From positions 246,586 to 310,585 of the forward strand of contig JAWQFJ010001827.1 in assembly GCA_034096865.1 (NCBI GenBank): a DNA stretch of 64,000 nucleotides, written 5' to 3'. The notes under the pieces were generated by a model. It was not told the DNA's origin. It did not search any database and saw only the letters and a program-made list of their open reading frames with translations. The position numbers and the translations under genes are program-made. The DNA is from Theodoxus fluviatilis. Taxonomy: Eukaryota; Mollusca; Gastropoda; Cycloneritida; Neritidae. Positions 44,590-64,000 of the stretch are shown here, piece after piece (the first letter of the stretch is position 1; every line of letters begins with the position of its first letter).

Positions 44590-45490
44590 CCAGTTATTGA
44601 ACTTGTTCAATGAAATCTGCTCGATAACAAGTTTAGTACCGTAGTTCGGTGTTGCTCAATAAGTATTTCCCAGCTAAAACAGCTAAATGACCAGGATGCA
44701 TGCAGTGACACTGCATATTTCAAATCGGTGTAACCCATAATTCAGTTTAGAACTCAGAACTCCACTGGGGCTTCAGCATGCAGGATGCCCTCGTGCAAGA
44801 CGTGCCAGTGACCGCACAAAGACTCCCCAAGTCACTGCGCTGACTGGACGTCGTCTGTCTCCTTCGGGTCGTGTCCCACGGTGACAGCATTGGAGTCGCG
44901 ATCTGTGTACGTTTAGGTGCACCTCCTATCCTCCCTGCCGTCTCACGTGACTCGGCTCTGCTGGCGAACCTGAAATCCAGCTCTGCGCTCCGGGGATATC
45001 AGCCTTCTCCCGTCGCCAAGGATTTGGCGGGAACGGCGGCCGCGAGGTCTCCCTATCGCGCCGTCTTTCCCGCGAAAATCCCCGCAAATCCTCCCGAAAT
45101 TTCTCCCCATTGTGCCGCGTACATGACACCGTTGCTCCGATGAAAACCGACGACAGACTTTTTATGGCAGGGAAGACAGGGATTATCGCACCTGGCACCT
45201 GATAGTGTCTTCAAAGCGCTGCGCCGTCTCCTCCCGAGGCACAGGTGTCGGCTGGAAAAGGAGGTCTCGCTGTAATTAATTTCTCAGCACCGCCCGAGAG
45301 GGGCAGGAGGGCGGCCATCTTGCCAGAAATGCAGGTTTCGGTGGTGACCGAGGAATTCCTCTCGGCAAAATGGCGGCGTTCCTTAGAGCCTGATTTCCCC
45401 CGACTGATCCTCGCTTTCTACCAGCAGTCTCTTTGTCCGCGTAGGCCGACCGGGAAGATACAGTAGAAAGAGAGACGATGGAGAAAATGG
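44590..45490. promoter_or_regulatory. GC-rich region with inverted YY1-like motifs (possible promoter)
   Basis: 44880-45480 is rich in CpG. CGGCCATCTTG at 45312-45322 and CAAAATGGCGGC at 45366-45377 form an inverted pair. No exon could be identified next to it. Confidence 0.25.

Positions 45491-45492
<2 letters not shown>

Positions 45493-45536
<44 letters not shown>
45493..45536. repeat. (GA)n microsatellite
   Basis: Pure AG repeats at the start of a long purine-rich tract. Confidence 0.95.
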
Positions 45537-45538
<2 letters not shown>

Positions 45539-46250
45539 AGAGAAAGACGACGACGAAGACTGCAGGGAGAGGAGGATGAGGCAGACAACAAAGAAGGCGT
45601 AGATAACGAGGACAAGAAAGATTAGGACGAGGAGAAAGTACAGGACGATGAGGAAGAAGATGGGAAGGACGAGGAGGACGAGAACAAGGACGACGAAGAG
45701 GACGAGAACAAAGAGAATTAAAAGGACGAGAGCAAGGAGGACAAAGAGGACGTGAACAAGGAGGACGAAGAGAACGAGAACAAGGATAAAAACAAGGAAG
45801 ATAAAAAGGAAGAGAACAAGGAGGACAAAGAAATCGAGAACAAGGAGGATTAAAAGGACGAAAACAGGAGGACAAAGAGGGCGAGAACAAGGAGAACGAA
45901 GAGGACGAGAACAAGGAGAACGAAGACGACGAGAACAAGGAGGATTAAAAAGATGAAAACAAGGATGACAAAGAGGACGAGAACAAGAAGGACGAAGAGG
46001 ACAAAAACAAGGAAGACAAAGAGGACGAGAGCAAGGAGGACGAAGAGGACGAGAGCAAGGAGGACGAAGAGGACGAGAACAAGGAGGACGAAGGGGACGA
46101 AAACAAGGAGGACATAAAGAACGAAAACAAGGAGGACAAAAAGAACGAAAACAAGGAGGACGATGAGGACGAGAACAAGGAGGACGATGAGGACGAGAAC
46201 AAGGAGGACGATGAGGACGAGAACAAGGAGGACACAGAGGACGAAGAAGC
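45537..46250. repeat. 700-bp purine-rich minisatellite, 24-bp unit
   Basis: GAGGACGAGAACAAGGAGGA followed by CGAT is the clearest unit (46150-46230), with many degenerate copies before it. The plus strand is mostly A and G. One frame spells repeated EDENKEDD but is broken by TAA at several places, so it is not a protein gene. The Ser/Leu/Phe-rich ORFs on the other strand are artefacts. Confidence 0.9.
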
Positions 46251-46259
46251 TGATAACTA

Positions 46260-48000
46260 TACACAAACGGGGAAAAGACAACATGGTAAAACGAACAAGA
46301 CCCAAAATGGACCGGTGTCAAAGCCATTCAGTGCGATGGGACAAAAATGGAAAATGGTGATGTCGGACCTGAGTTAGTACTTTAGCTAAGCTTGGTCGAA
46401 CAAATAAAATCGTAGGATAGACATTGATCTTGTATGTAGAGGAAATCTAGGTATAACTGCCATGCTGACAATTTTGCAGGCCCTTAAGCAAAATTACACA
46501 TGATGAAACTTTGTCAAGAACAACAACACCAACAACAACAACAACAAAGTTTTGGCTATTTGCTAAAATGATACACTCATAGGGTAAGATCTAATCACGC
46601 AAGTCACGCACATCAATTAGCTGAGCGAGAACCGGACGAAAATTGCCTCATAGACGCAGGCAGTGACTAGATGTAGACATGTCAGTCTAGTGGCAAGCAT
46701 GCAGCTTTGAAATACGTGTATGTTCTTCGCTATTCATCATGCGCTATTCTCCCTATGAGTCAATGAAGCCTGCAGAATAAAATGTAATACATTATCAGCT
46801 GTCAGATTACGCCAGGTAAAAAATAGTACTGAAAACGAATATCCAATGGTTTTTATTTTGGATAAGCACCGGACCAGAGATGTGCAGTATAGGACTCACT
46901 CCCATCTGGAAAGACGAGAAATGAGCCTAGCAGCCTATAGGAAAAAAATGTTTGAATTATGCAATTTGGGAAAATAAAAATTTCTCTGTTAGTACTGCTC
47001 GTCATTAACAGCTGGCAGACAGCCTACGATACAGAATCAAGAAGCATGTCAGACATTTGGATCTTGCCAGACCTGACTTCAAAATATTCTTACATAAATT
47101 GATGAATAAATCCAAATACATTGTAAGAGTTTTTCATACGACGGTAACCACTAGACGCCCCCTCATCAGCTAAAACCCTTGGTCATAGAGCTTTCAGGCC
47201 TGTTTCAGTTGCTCGACCACGGGCGTCACCAGTCAGTTCTGGGAGCCACTGAGGGGCGTCTGTTACAGATGGGAACTTCTCCCTATTATTGGACGACCTG
47301 CCTGGATTGACATCATCCTGCCTGAGGTGCGGGCTGTCCCTAACACCCACCGTATCTCATGCAACTCAACAGCAGGAACAGGGGCGCCTACTTCTGGAAT
47401 TTCCATACGTTTTGAAAGAGCATATTCTTGCTACTCTTCGGTTTTCCTAGTGTAGCCTACGCACAGAAATGAGGGAGAGTGCAGACGGTGTGCAGACAGG
47501 GAAGAGCTGTTGGCCTAGCATCAACCTCGAAGACAGTTCGTCAAAGACGAAGATTTAAAAGTTGAAAAGTTGTCAGCCCCGAGTTTAATGTGAACTTCAC
47601 CGTATGCACTGTAGAAGAAGTTGCCTTCCAGTTCATAAGACGCGTTGAGCGGCGTTTCTAATGCCGGAATAAATCCTGGCAGTCTGCATAATGCCGTTGA
47701 GGGGAAATGGACCGAGTAATAAATTGCTTTCAAAAAAAGTTTTCTCAAAGAAAGAAGAAATCTTTCAGGGACTCGATCATTTCCTAGAGATGTAGGAATG
47801 CGAATGATTATATTCCTCGAGAAGTGCGAGCACACTTCTACCACGACGGGTTTGTACGTAAAGTGCGGTGCTGATTCCAGAGAGGAGTTAGTCTGACACC
47901 GTCAGTCCAAGCAGCTCAGGACCGAGGAAAGGAAACTTTTTCTTCCGATCGCTCTTCCTTCCTCCCTCCCAAAGCTGGGGCCGGGGACGGCGCTGCACGG
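46260..48000. other. No recognisable gene
   Basis: (CAA)n at 46517-46545. A minus-strand ORF of 107 codons (47521-47844) is the longest here, with no motif I recognise. Confidence 0.4.
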
Positions 48001-51000
48001 AGCACTTACAGCGGCGCGTCCACTAGGCAGTATCGGATGCGAGGGAAACAGGGTATCGCGGAGGTGAGGAAAACACGGGATCAGCGTGAAAACCCCGGGA
48101 CTCGACACGCGTCAGTCGACGCCATGCTGTGTTTGGACAGGGGCCTCCGTGTTTTTGCAGTGTCACACAGAGCCTCTCCAAATCAAGTCTGAATTTATTT
48201 GGCCAGGGAAAGAGCAGCTGTTTTTTTGCCAGGCCCCGGCAGCGATCCGCGCATTATCCCCGGACCGTCGCTCTTGTTGCTCTGCCAGTACCGCGAGTGA
48301 TGCCACGACGCCGCGTCTGACCTCGGTGTGTCCCGCGCCCACGTCACTAGAGTCGAAAAGCGCGCCTTTACCAATAGCGTTAATCGCATTCAAAAGAGTG
48401 CCTCGAACACCAAAACGTACGTGTTAAGCAAAAATATGTTGTCATGTGGTTGAAAGACTGCAACCCAGTTGGTGTTTGATGTGTATGCAGCACATACATG
48501 GTTTGAGTACACTGTTGCTCTGTGCAGGAGGCACATGTAATACAGGAGACCGAGACGATGCATATTTGTTGCTGTATTTGAGGGTCCACAATCAATATAT
48601 GCACTCAACATAATTATTGTTCCCTGAAAATTCACACTTGAAGTTTGTTAGAGTGTGTGCATTTGGAGATATGGTCCGTAACCTTACATTACCAGGTCCA
48701 TTATTGGACATATTGTCATCTTGTGGTCTTCACTAAAATATTTTTAGAACAAGATCCGCAGTTGCAGACTAAATCAGTCCTGTGAAGGTTTCTGCAAATG
48801 AAGAGATGACCACAAACCAACATGGACGAGCCATCTTATTATCTGCCTAGATGTATCACGCACTCTGCACAATGAATTACATCGTTCAAGATAAAACCAA
48901 GTTTGAATAGCTGTGTTGGAACTGTCATCTGTGGGAGATGAGTCAAGTGTCTCTGATGCCATTGCACGTCGCAATAGCTTGAGTTGGAAACTAATAAAGA
49001 TTTGCAAGGTAAACCAGTGTCTTATGAATCCTGCCAATGCCGATTCCACCATCATTAACCCTCAATTCCAGACACACTGGTCATAGTTATTTTCCTTTCT
49101 TATCTTTCTCTCCCCCCTTTTTTAAATAAAAGATTATCACTCTATTACGTGCATTCATATGCTGTAATATTTAGTATTTAATACAGTGTGTACTGTACAA
49201 CACAGTACACGTACTCCGACACACGTACAAACTACACCATCCACTTCTCTCATATTCTTTCAGATGTGCCCACGCGCATGCACGTGCACACACACACACA
49301 CACACACACTTTCAGCATTCTATACACCTACCGTTGGAAAGACTCCGTTCACTGAACCGACCACCCCTCAACATCATACTGGAAAAAAATGAAGCACCAA
49401 GAAAAAAAAGACTATCGAGAAATATCACAACCCCATTCTTGAAACAAAGATGGTGAGGGTTAAGGCAACACCACACCACCCCGTCTCTTTCTTTTTGTCG
49501 TGCGCACACACAAAGCGCGCCCGCCCACATATCCACACGAATACATGGGCGAGAGCGCACAAATTATAATATCAAAATGGAGGAGTGTAAAAGTTTATCC
49601 GAGACGGCCTTTGTGGGAAAAATAATGCAACGAGTTAACTGACCGAACATGCGCTCAAGTAGATTTACCTTGGACAATCCTCGTCGACTCCCGAGCAAGA
49701 CAGCGGCACCATGTCTATCCATCCCTGTCTCCAAGACCCGGCGGCCAGGGGAGCTAGTATGTCCTCAAAGTTTCCCGAGGGAGACGTGCGATAAATCTCC
49801 AATAGTGAACCCTTCAGTCGTATGGTCCAGGTTTGTTATCAGAAGTGTAATTCATATCACCTGCGGAGCTGTGAAAACATGCAGTGTTAGGCGTCTGAAC
49901 TCCACTCAATACAAGAATAGTAATAACTGTTGCCTCACCATTCTTACTCGTCCGGACTGTCGTTCTTTCTTTGCGCTTCTGCTTCTTTTATCTATTAATT
50001 AAATATCTGTCATCGTCTGAAAAGGCAACATTGAAGGGCATTTTGAGGTGGGGAAATCTCAGTCATCTGATGTAAAGTTTATTGTGCATACATTGAGACC
50101 CGCTGCCGTGCGTTGTATAAGGGGGGCGCCGCGGGGCGCTCCGATCCATATTTCCTTACTTTTATTGTACAATGAACCAGAGCGCCCCGGGTGGCTCGCC
50201 TAATACAACTCGCGGCAATTCCTTCACTTCGTTCTGAAATACATCCAGTTCTCTCTTCATAGATGCTGTACATGCAGATGGTAGGCCATCCAAGTGCGGC
50301 GTTGACAGCATTCAAGAATGATTGCATTGTAATGCACTGTACTGTGTTGCGTTGCATCGGATTGCACTGCACTGTATTGCAGTGTATTCTAGAGGCGTTC
50401 AAAGCTGCCCATTCCTTCAGTTTTGCAACCAGCCTCTTTCTGCTGAAGAGCGAGTGTTAAACGCGCTTCTGAAAACGCGACTCTTTGGGTGATGAGCCAA
50501 AGTGACAGGAGGGGCGAGGTGAAAACAGACAGAAGGGAGGGGGGGAGGATGAACCAAAGGGTGATACGTTGGGGTCCTGGGGTGGGGAAATGGTGTAAGG
50601 TGGGGAAGGGGGAGAAGGAACGGGGGTGGGGGAAGGGGGTGGAGGTGGGAGGAATGTAACCCTGCACTTCCCTTGTCGCCTCTTCTGGCACGCTCCAGGA
50701 CCCTGACCCTCCACCCGCATACTGGGATGAGCCCGAGGGGTGGGGGTGGCTTGTCCATACTGGGGGTGGAGGACAAAGGAAGGGGTGCGGGTGGGGGGTA
50801 GACTGGGGGGGGGGGGGGAGGGGCAGGAGGTAGAAGAGGGGTAGGGAGGCTGAGGTGTGTGTGCACAGAAACTCTCCACACATTAACTGTGGACATGGTC
50901 CGGGGTGCTGATCCTTAAACATCATCCTCACTGAGAAATTCCATAGGAGAGGCAGGTGGGTAGGGGGTGGGGATGGGGTGGGGGTGGAGGTGTGAGAGAT

Positions 51001-51170
51001 TGGGGGTGGAGAGGAGAGGTATGGGAAGGTCTACCTGTTATGGGGAATGAACCTGGTGAACATTCAATGAGTCAAGTGTTGCTCATTTCATGAACTAATT
51101 TCAGCAGGATATAACTTTGAACAGTATGATACGTAAGTAGGTTACTACAATATAATCCTGTAATATTATC
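48000..51170. other. No recognisable gene; GC-rich and G-rich segments
   Basis: 47930-48400 is GC-rich. 50510-51030 is strongly G-rich on the plus strand (GGGGTGGGGG repeats), which makes the Pro-rich minus ORFs there. A TTGCA-type quasi-repeat lies at 50318-50392 and a (CA)n at 49287-49309. Confidence 0.4.
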
Positions 51171-51174
51171 ACAG

Positions 51175-51265
51175 TAGACCAAGCTGCTGGAACAGGCCCT
51201 GAAAACCCAGCAGCAAGGGGATCCAGCAGATAAGACAGGCATCATGTGGCTCCAGTTGTATGTTT
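51175..51265 (+). repeat. Dispersed repeat copy (related to 5.7 kb)
   Basis: CTGGAACAGGCCCTGAAAAC followed by CCAGCAGCAAGGGGATCCAG and GGCTCCAGTTGTATG, close to the 5690-5830 sequence. Confidence 0.55.
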
Positions 51266-51790
51266 CAATTTCATATTAAAAACCAACTAACCAAACAGAA
51301 AACCCCACCAGATCAAATAAAAACTTCCAATATAAGGTTCCCATGAAGGAAATATTTGGGTTCGAATTCAACTCAGGAGGCCATCAGCTATATTTTAGTT
51401 TCTCCCATTAGTCAATTATATGTTTCCAAGAGAAGTTCTCTGAAAACAAACCTTGAGTGCTCCATATCTCATTTGACATATAGCCATTGCTGTGCAATAC
51501 CTCCCTCTCTACCTGGGGTTGTTGATAAGTTGAGACGTCAAGAACTGCATACAACCTGTGCTGCAGCTATAGCTCCCTCAGCAGCTGGAATGCTGCGGTC
51601 TTCATGCTTGGGACCTGCTCCAGCAGCACTCACATAGCCGGCCCCAAACAGGACTTCTATACCACAGGGATTTATCTTGACAATTAAACTTCAGAAGACA
51701 TCAAGACCATTGATCAGGGCAGCAAAAGAGATTCAAAGTGTCTGGGAATGAGGTCAACTTTCTGTACTACTGCAATACATTACACTATGA

Positions 51791-51795
<5 letters not shown>

Positions 51796-51827
<32 letters not shown>
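51796..51827. repeat. (CA)n microsatellite
   Basis: Short perfect CA array. Confidence 0.9.
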
Positions 51828-51830
<3 letters not shown>

Positions 51831-52062
51831 AGCAATGGGCACTAACAACATAGAGGAGTCAAAGGACAACCCATTAAACGAAGGAGGGCCGAGATCCATA
51901 TCCAAGAAACTAATGCACAATAAATCCCTTGAGTAACTTATGCTGCACCAACACAGTATTAGCCATTCAGCATGTACCAACCACGGGAATTGTTCATCTT
52001 TTCCTCTTGTAAAACTCATGAGAAGATCTTCAACACATGATATTCCTAATAAGTGGAGCAAC

Positions 52063-52068
52063 TTTATT
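52063..52068 (-). terminator. Candidate polyadenylation signal of THYN1
   Basis: AATAAA on the minus strand, about 1 kb after the THYN1 stop. It is the first canonical signal I found downstream, so the 3' UTR length is a guess. Confidence 0.3.
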
Positions 52069-53059
52069 TCAATCCGTAATCCACCTTAGGAATGGGCAAA
52101 GTCACCTTGCTGAACATTTTTTGTGTGCTGGTAGCTCAAGTTGCACCAACAGTCTGGCAGTGTAAAGCATGGACACAGCAGGCAAAGGAAATGTACGAGT
52201 TTCTTTCACCCACATAAAAACTCTCATAACATGCTCAAGAATTCTTCAAGAAAATCTCAGGCAACCCCAAATATCTATATATTTTTTCCATTTTGATGTG
52301 TCTGTGTGTATGTACATCTGTTTATATGTTAGTGTGTAAATATTTGTGTGCACTGTCATGCGTGTGTGTATAAGATCTCACCTTTTCACCCTCAAGAAGT
52401 GCACTATCTTTCCACACACCATCCTTCCATCATTCACCTGTCCAATCTGTTATTCAAATATTCTTATCCATCTTCATGTCTTCCAGTCGCTATCATTTTT
52501 GTCCATTTTGTCTATATTCTGCTTAAGGTATTCTGTTTGTCCGTCTGTCCATTTCCCCTCTGTCTGACTTTCTCTCTCTCCACTAATCTACTAATGAAAC
52601 AAATGAAGATCAATCAGTTTGTATGCACAAGTAGGCATGTTTCAGCACTTAGGTAAGAGTAAACTTGCGCTATCTCTGCAGACAACAGAACGATGTAAAA
52701 ATGTACATGTCCATGAGTATCAATATAGCAGGCAGTGTCAGAAAATGTGCATTACTTGAGAATACTGAGTGCAGATTGAGCATAGCCATTCATTGTGTGC
52801 ATTCGTGTTAATACTGAATGCATGACATTGATTCAAAAACTCAACATGGATCCCTTAAATTCTAGTAAACAGATTTCATTTAATGATCTTTACTGACTTT
52901 GAGTTTCAGGAAACAAGCCCGTCAACAAATCAATAATATTCTTTGGTAATAACAATCAAACGCAACTGGGACACATGACTTAACATCCTTCTACTGCACT
53001 ATCTAGATATGTACAGTGCTTATGAATAGCTGGGTACTGAGTGAGAGTGATGAATGCAG

Positions 53060-63460
<10,401 letters not shown>

Positions 63461-63620
63461 GACGGTCTATCTTTAGACGAATTTACGCGCGCACTCGCAG
63501 TTCCGGTAGGAAGTGCTCATTCGCGCAAGCGCGACTGGTGGAATTCCAAGATGGAGGTGTTGCGTCCGTTGCGATAGACTCTTTAGCGAAAAGAAGATCC
63601 CAGACTTGGAGTTTTGGCGG
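63461..63620 (-). promoter_or_regulatory. THYN1 promoter region
   Basis: Upstream of the THYN1 start. CpG-rich (GCGCGCACTCGCAG, TTCGCGCAAGCGCGAC) with a YY1-like CAAGATGGAGG at 63547-63557. No TATA box is evident. The other side (63620-64000) holds no recognisable exon, though a divergent gene could start there. Confidence 0.4.
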
Positions 63621-64000
63621 ATTGATGCATTCCATTAGGTGGTAATTTTGCATTTTTCTATGACATCGACATATAAATCAAAGATGTTGGTCTGGGTAAT
63701 GTTCTTTTTGTAAGGAAACACGGGTGAAAACCGTTGTTATGGAGCTAATCAGCTATCACCGTATCGCATTTCGCAGCGTGAAGCATACCCTGCTGTTTGG
63801 CTTATGCCCGTTGTGCTCTCTTACGTGTAATGTACATAACATTCCATTTCAATAGTTTGATGTTAAAATCGCATTTGCGACCTTTAACAAAAAATTTGGG
63901 TGGGTCGGCAATATCCTAAATGTTTTTGCAGACACTTAACGGAGAATACTCCAGCCTACGTTTCATGGCATGTGCCATATTGTACACGCGTGAGGTGTGG

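Noticed and set aside
45276..46327. Minus-strand ORFs of 220 and 314 codons rich in Pro, Cys, Ser and Leu
   Set aside because: They arise from the purine-rich minisatellite, which is open in more than one frame. Composition simply follows the 24-bp unit.
50389..50931. Pro-rich minus-strand ORFs of 140-180 codons
   Set aside because: The plus strand is G-rich here, so three minus frames stay open at once. No conserved domain is visible.

Overview
This is a eukaryotic window, most likely a lophotrochozoan and probably a gastropod mollusc. The evidence is two spliced metazoan genes with GT/AG introns, long dinucleotide and tetranucleotide arrays, a Penelope-like element, RTE-like and L1/Tx1-like LINEs, a piggyBac relative and KRBA2-like integrase genes of the kind frequent in mollusc genomes. 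The taxon is inferred from this mixture, not from a diagnostic marker. There is no prokaryotic gene organisation, no CRISPR array and no tRNA or rRNA gene that I can recognise.

Two host genes can be supported. (1) The last coding exon of COA7, a Sel1-repeat factor for mitochondrial cytochrome c oxidase assembly, lies at 5902-6126 (+); its earlier exons are not visible here. (2) A complete THYN1 (Thy28; EVE-domain nuclear protein) lies on the minus strand from 63460 down to 53060. I rebuilt it as seven exons whose phases all agree, giving a 191-residue protein. None of its exons was obvious as a long ORF. Its third intron (57220-61492 including both intron ends) carries a roughly 3.6 kb piggyBac-type element with TTAA target duplications.

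Layout. 0-0.9 kb: C-terminal part of a KRBA2-like integrase gene. 1.3-3.8 kb: 29-bp TTACGCGTAA repeats, a microsatellite and an acidic ORF remnant. 3.8-5.2 kb: SINE tail and an endonuclease/RT LINE fragment. 5.9-6.2 kb: COA7 exon. 6.4-7.5 kb: LINE 3' end, a large CT array and copy A of a 400-bp repeat. 7.6-9.9 kb: almost full-length Penelope-like element with RT and GIY-YIG. 10.4-14.7 kb: two degenerate LINE copies of one family. 15.5-21.9 kb: a decayed KRBA2-like integrase beside a nearly full-length RTE-like LINE (18364-21660) with a 10-bp target duplication, bracketed by inverted copies of another repeat. 22.1-29.4 kb: copies B and C of the 400-bp repeat, an L1/Tx1-like LINE, a LINE 3' end with zinc finger and a 14-bp minisatellite. 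30.0-30.8 kb: a fold-back element with an 8-bp target duplication. 32.2-33.8 and 42.5-44.4 kb: two inverted copies of a THAP-like transposon, each carrying the same nested SINE. 35.5-36.6 kb: another LINE. 41.2-46.3 kb: very long CA and GA-rich arrays. 46.3-53 kb: little recognisable. 53-63.5 kb: THYN1.

The window is thus a transposon-rich intergenic stretch between COA7 and THYN1. I found no new multi-gene system. The most useful observations are the reconstructed THYN1 with its intronic piggyBac, the elements with identifiable target duplications, the SINE-carrying transposon pair and several uncatalogued-looking repeat families.
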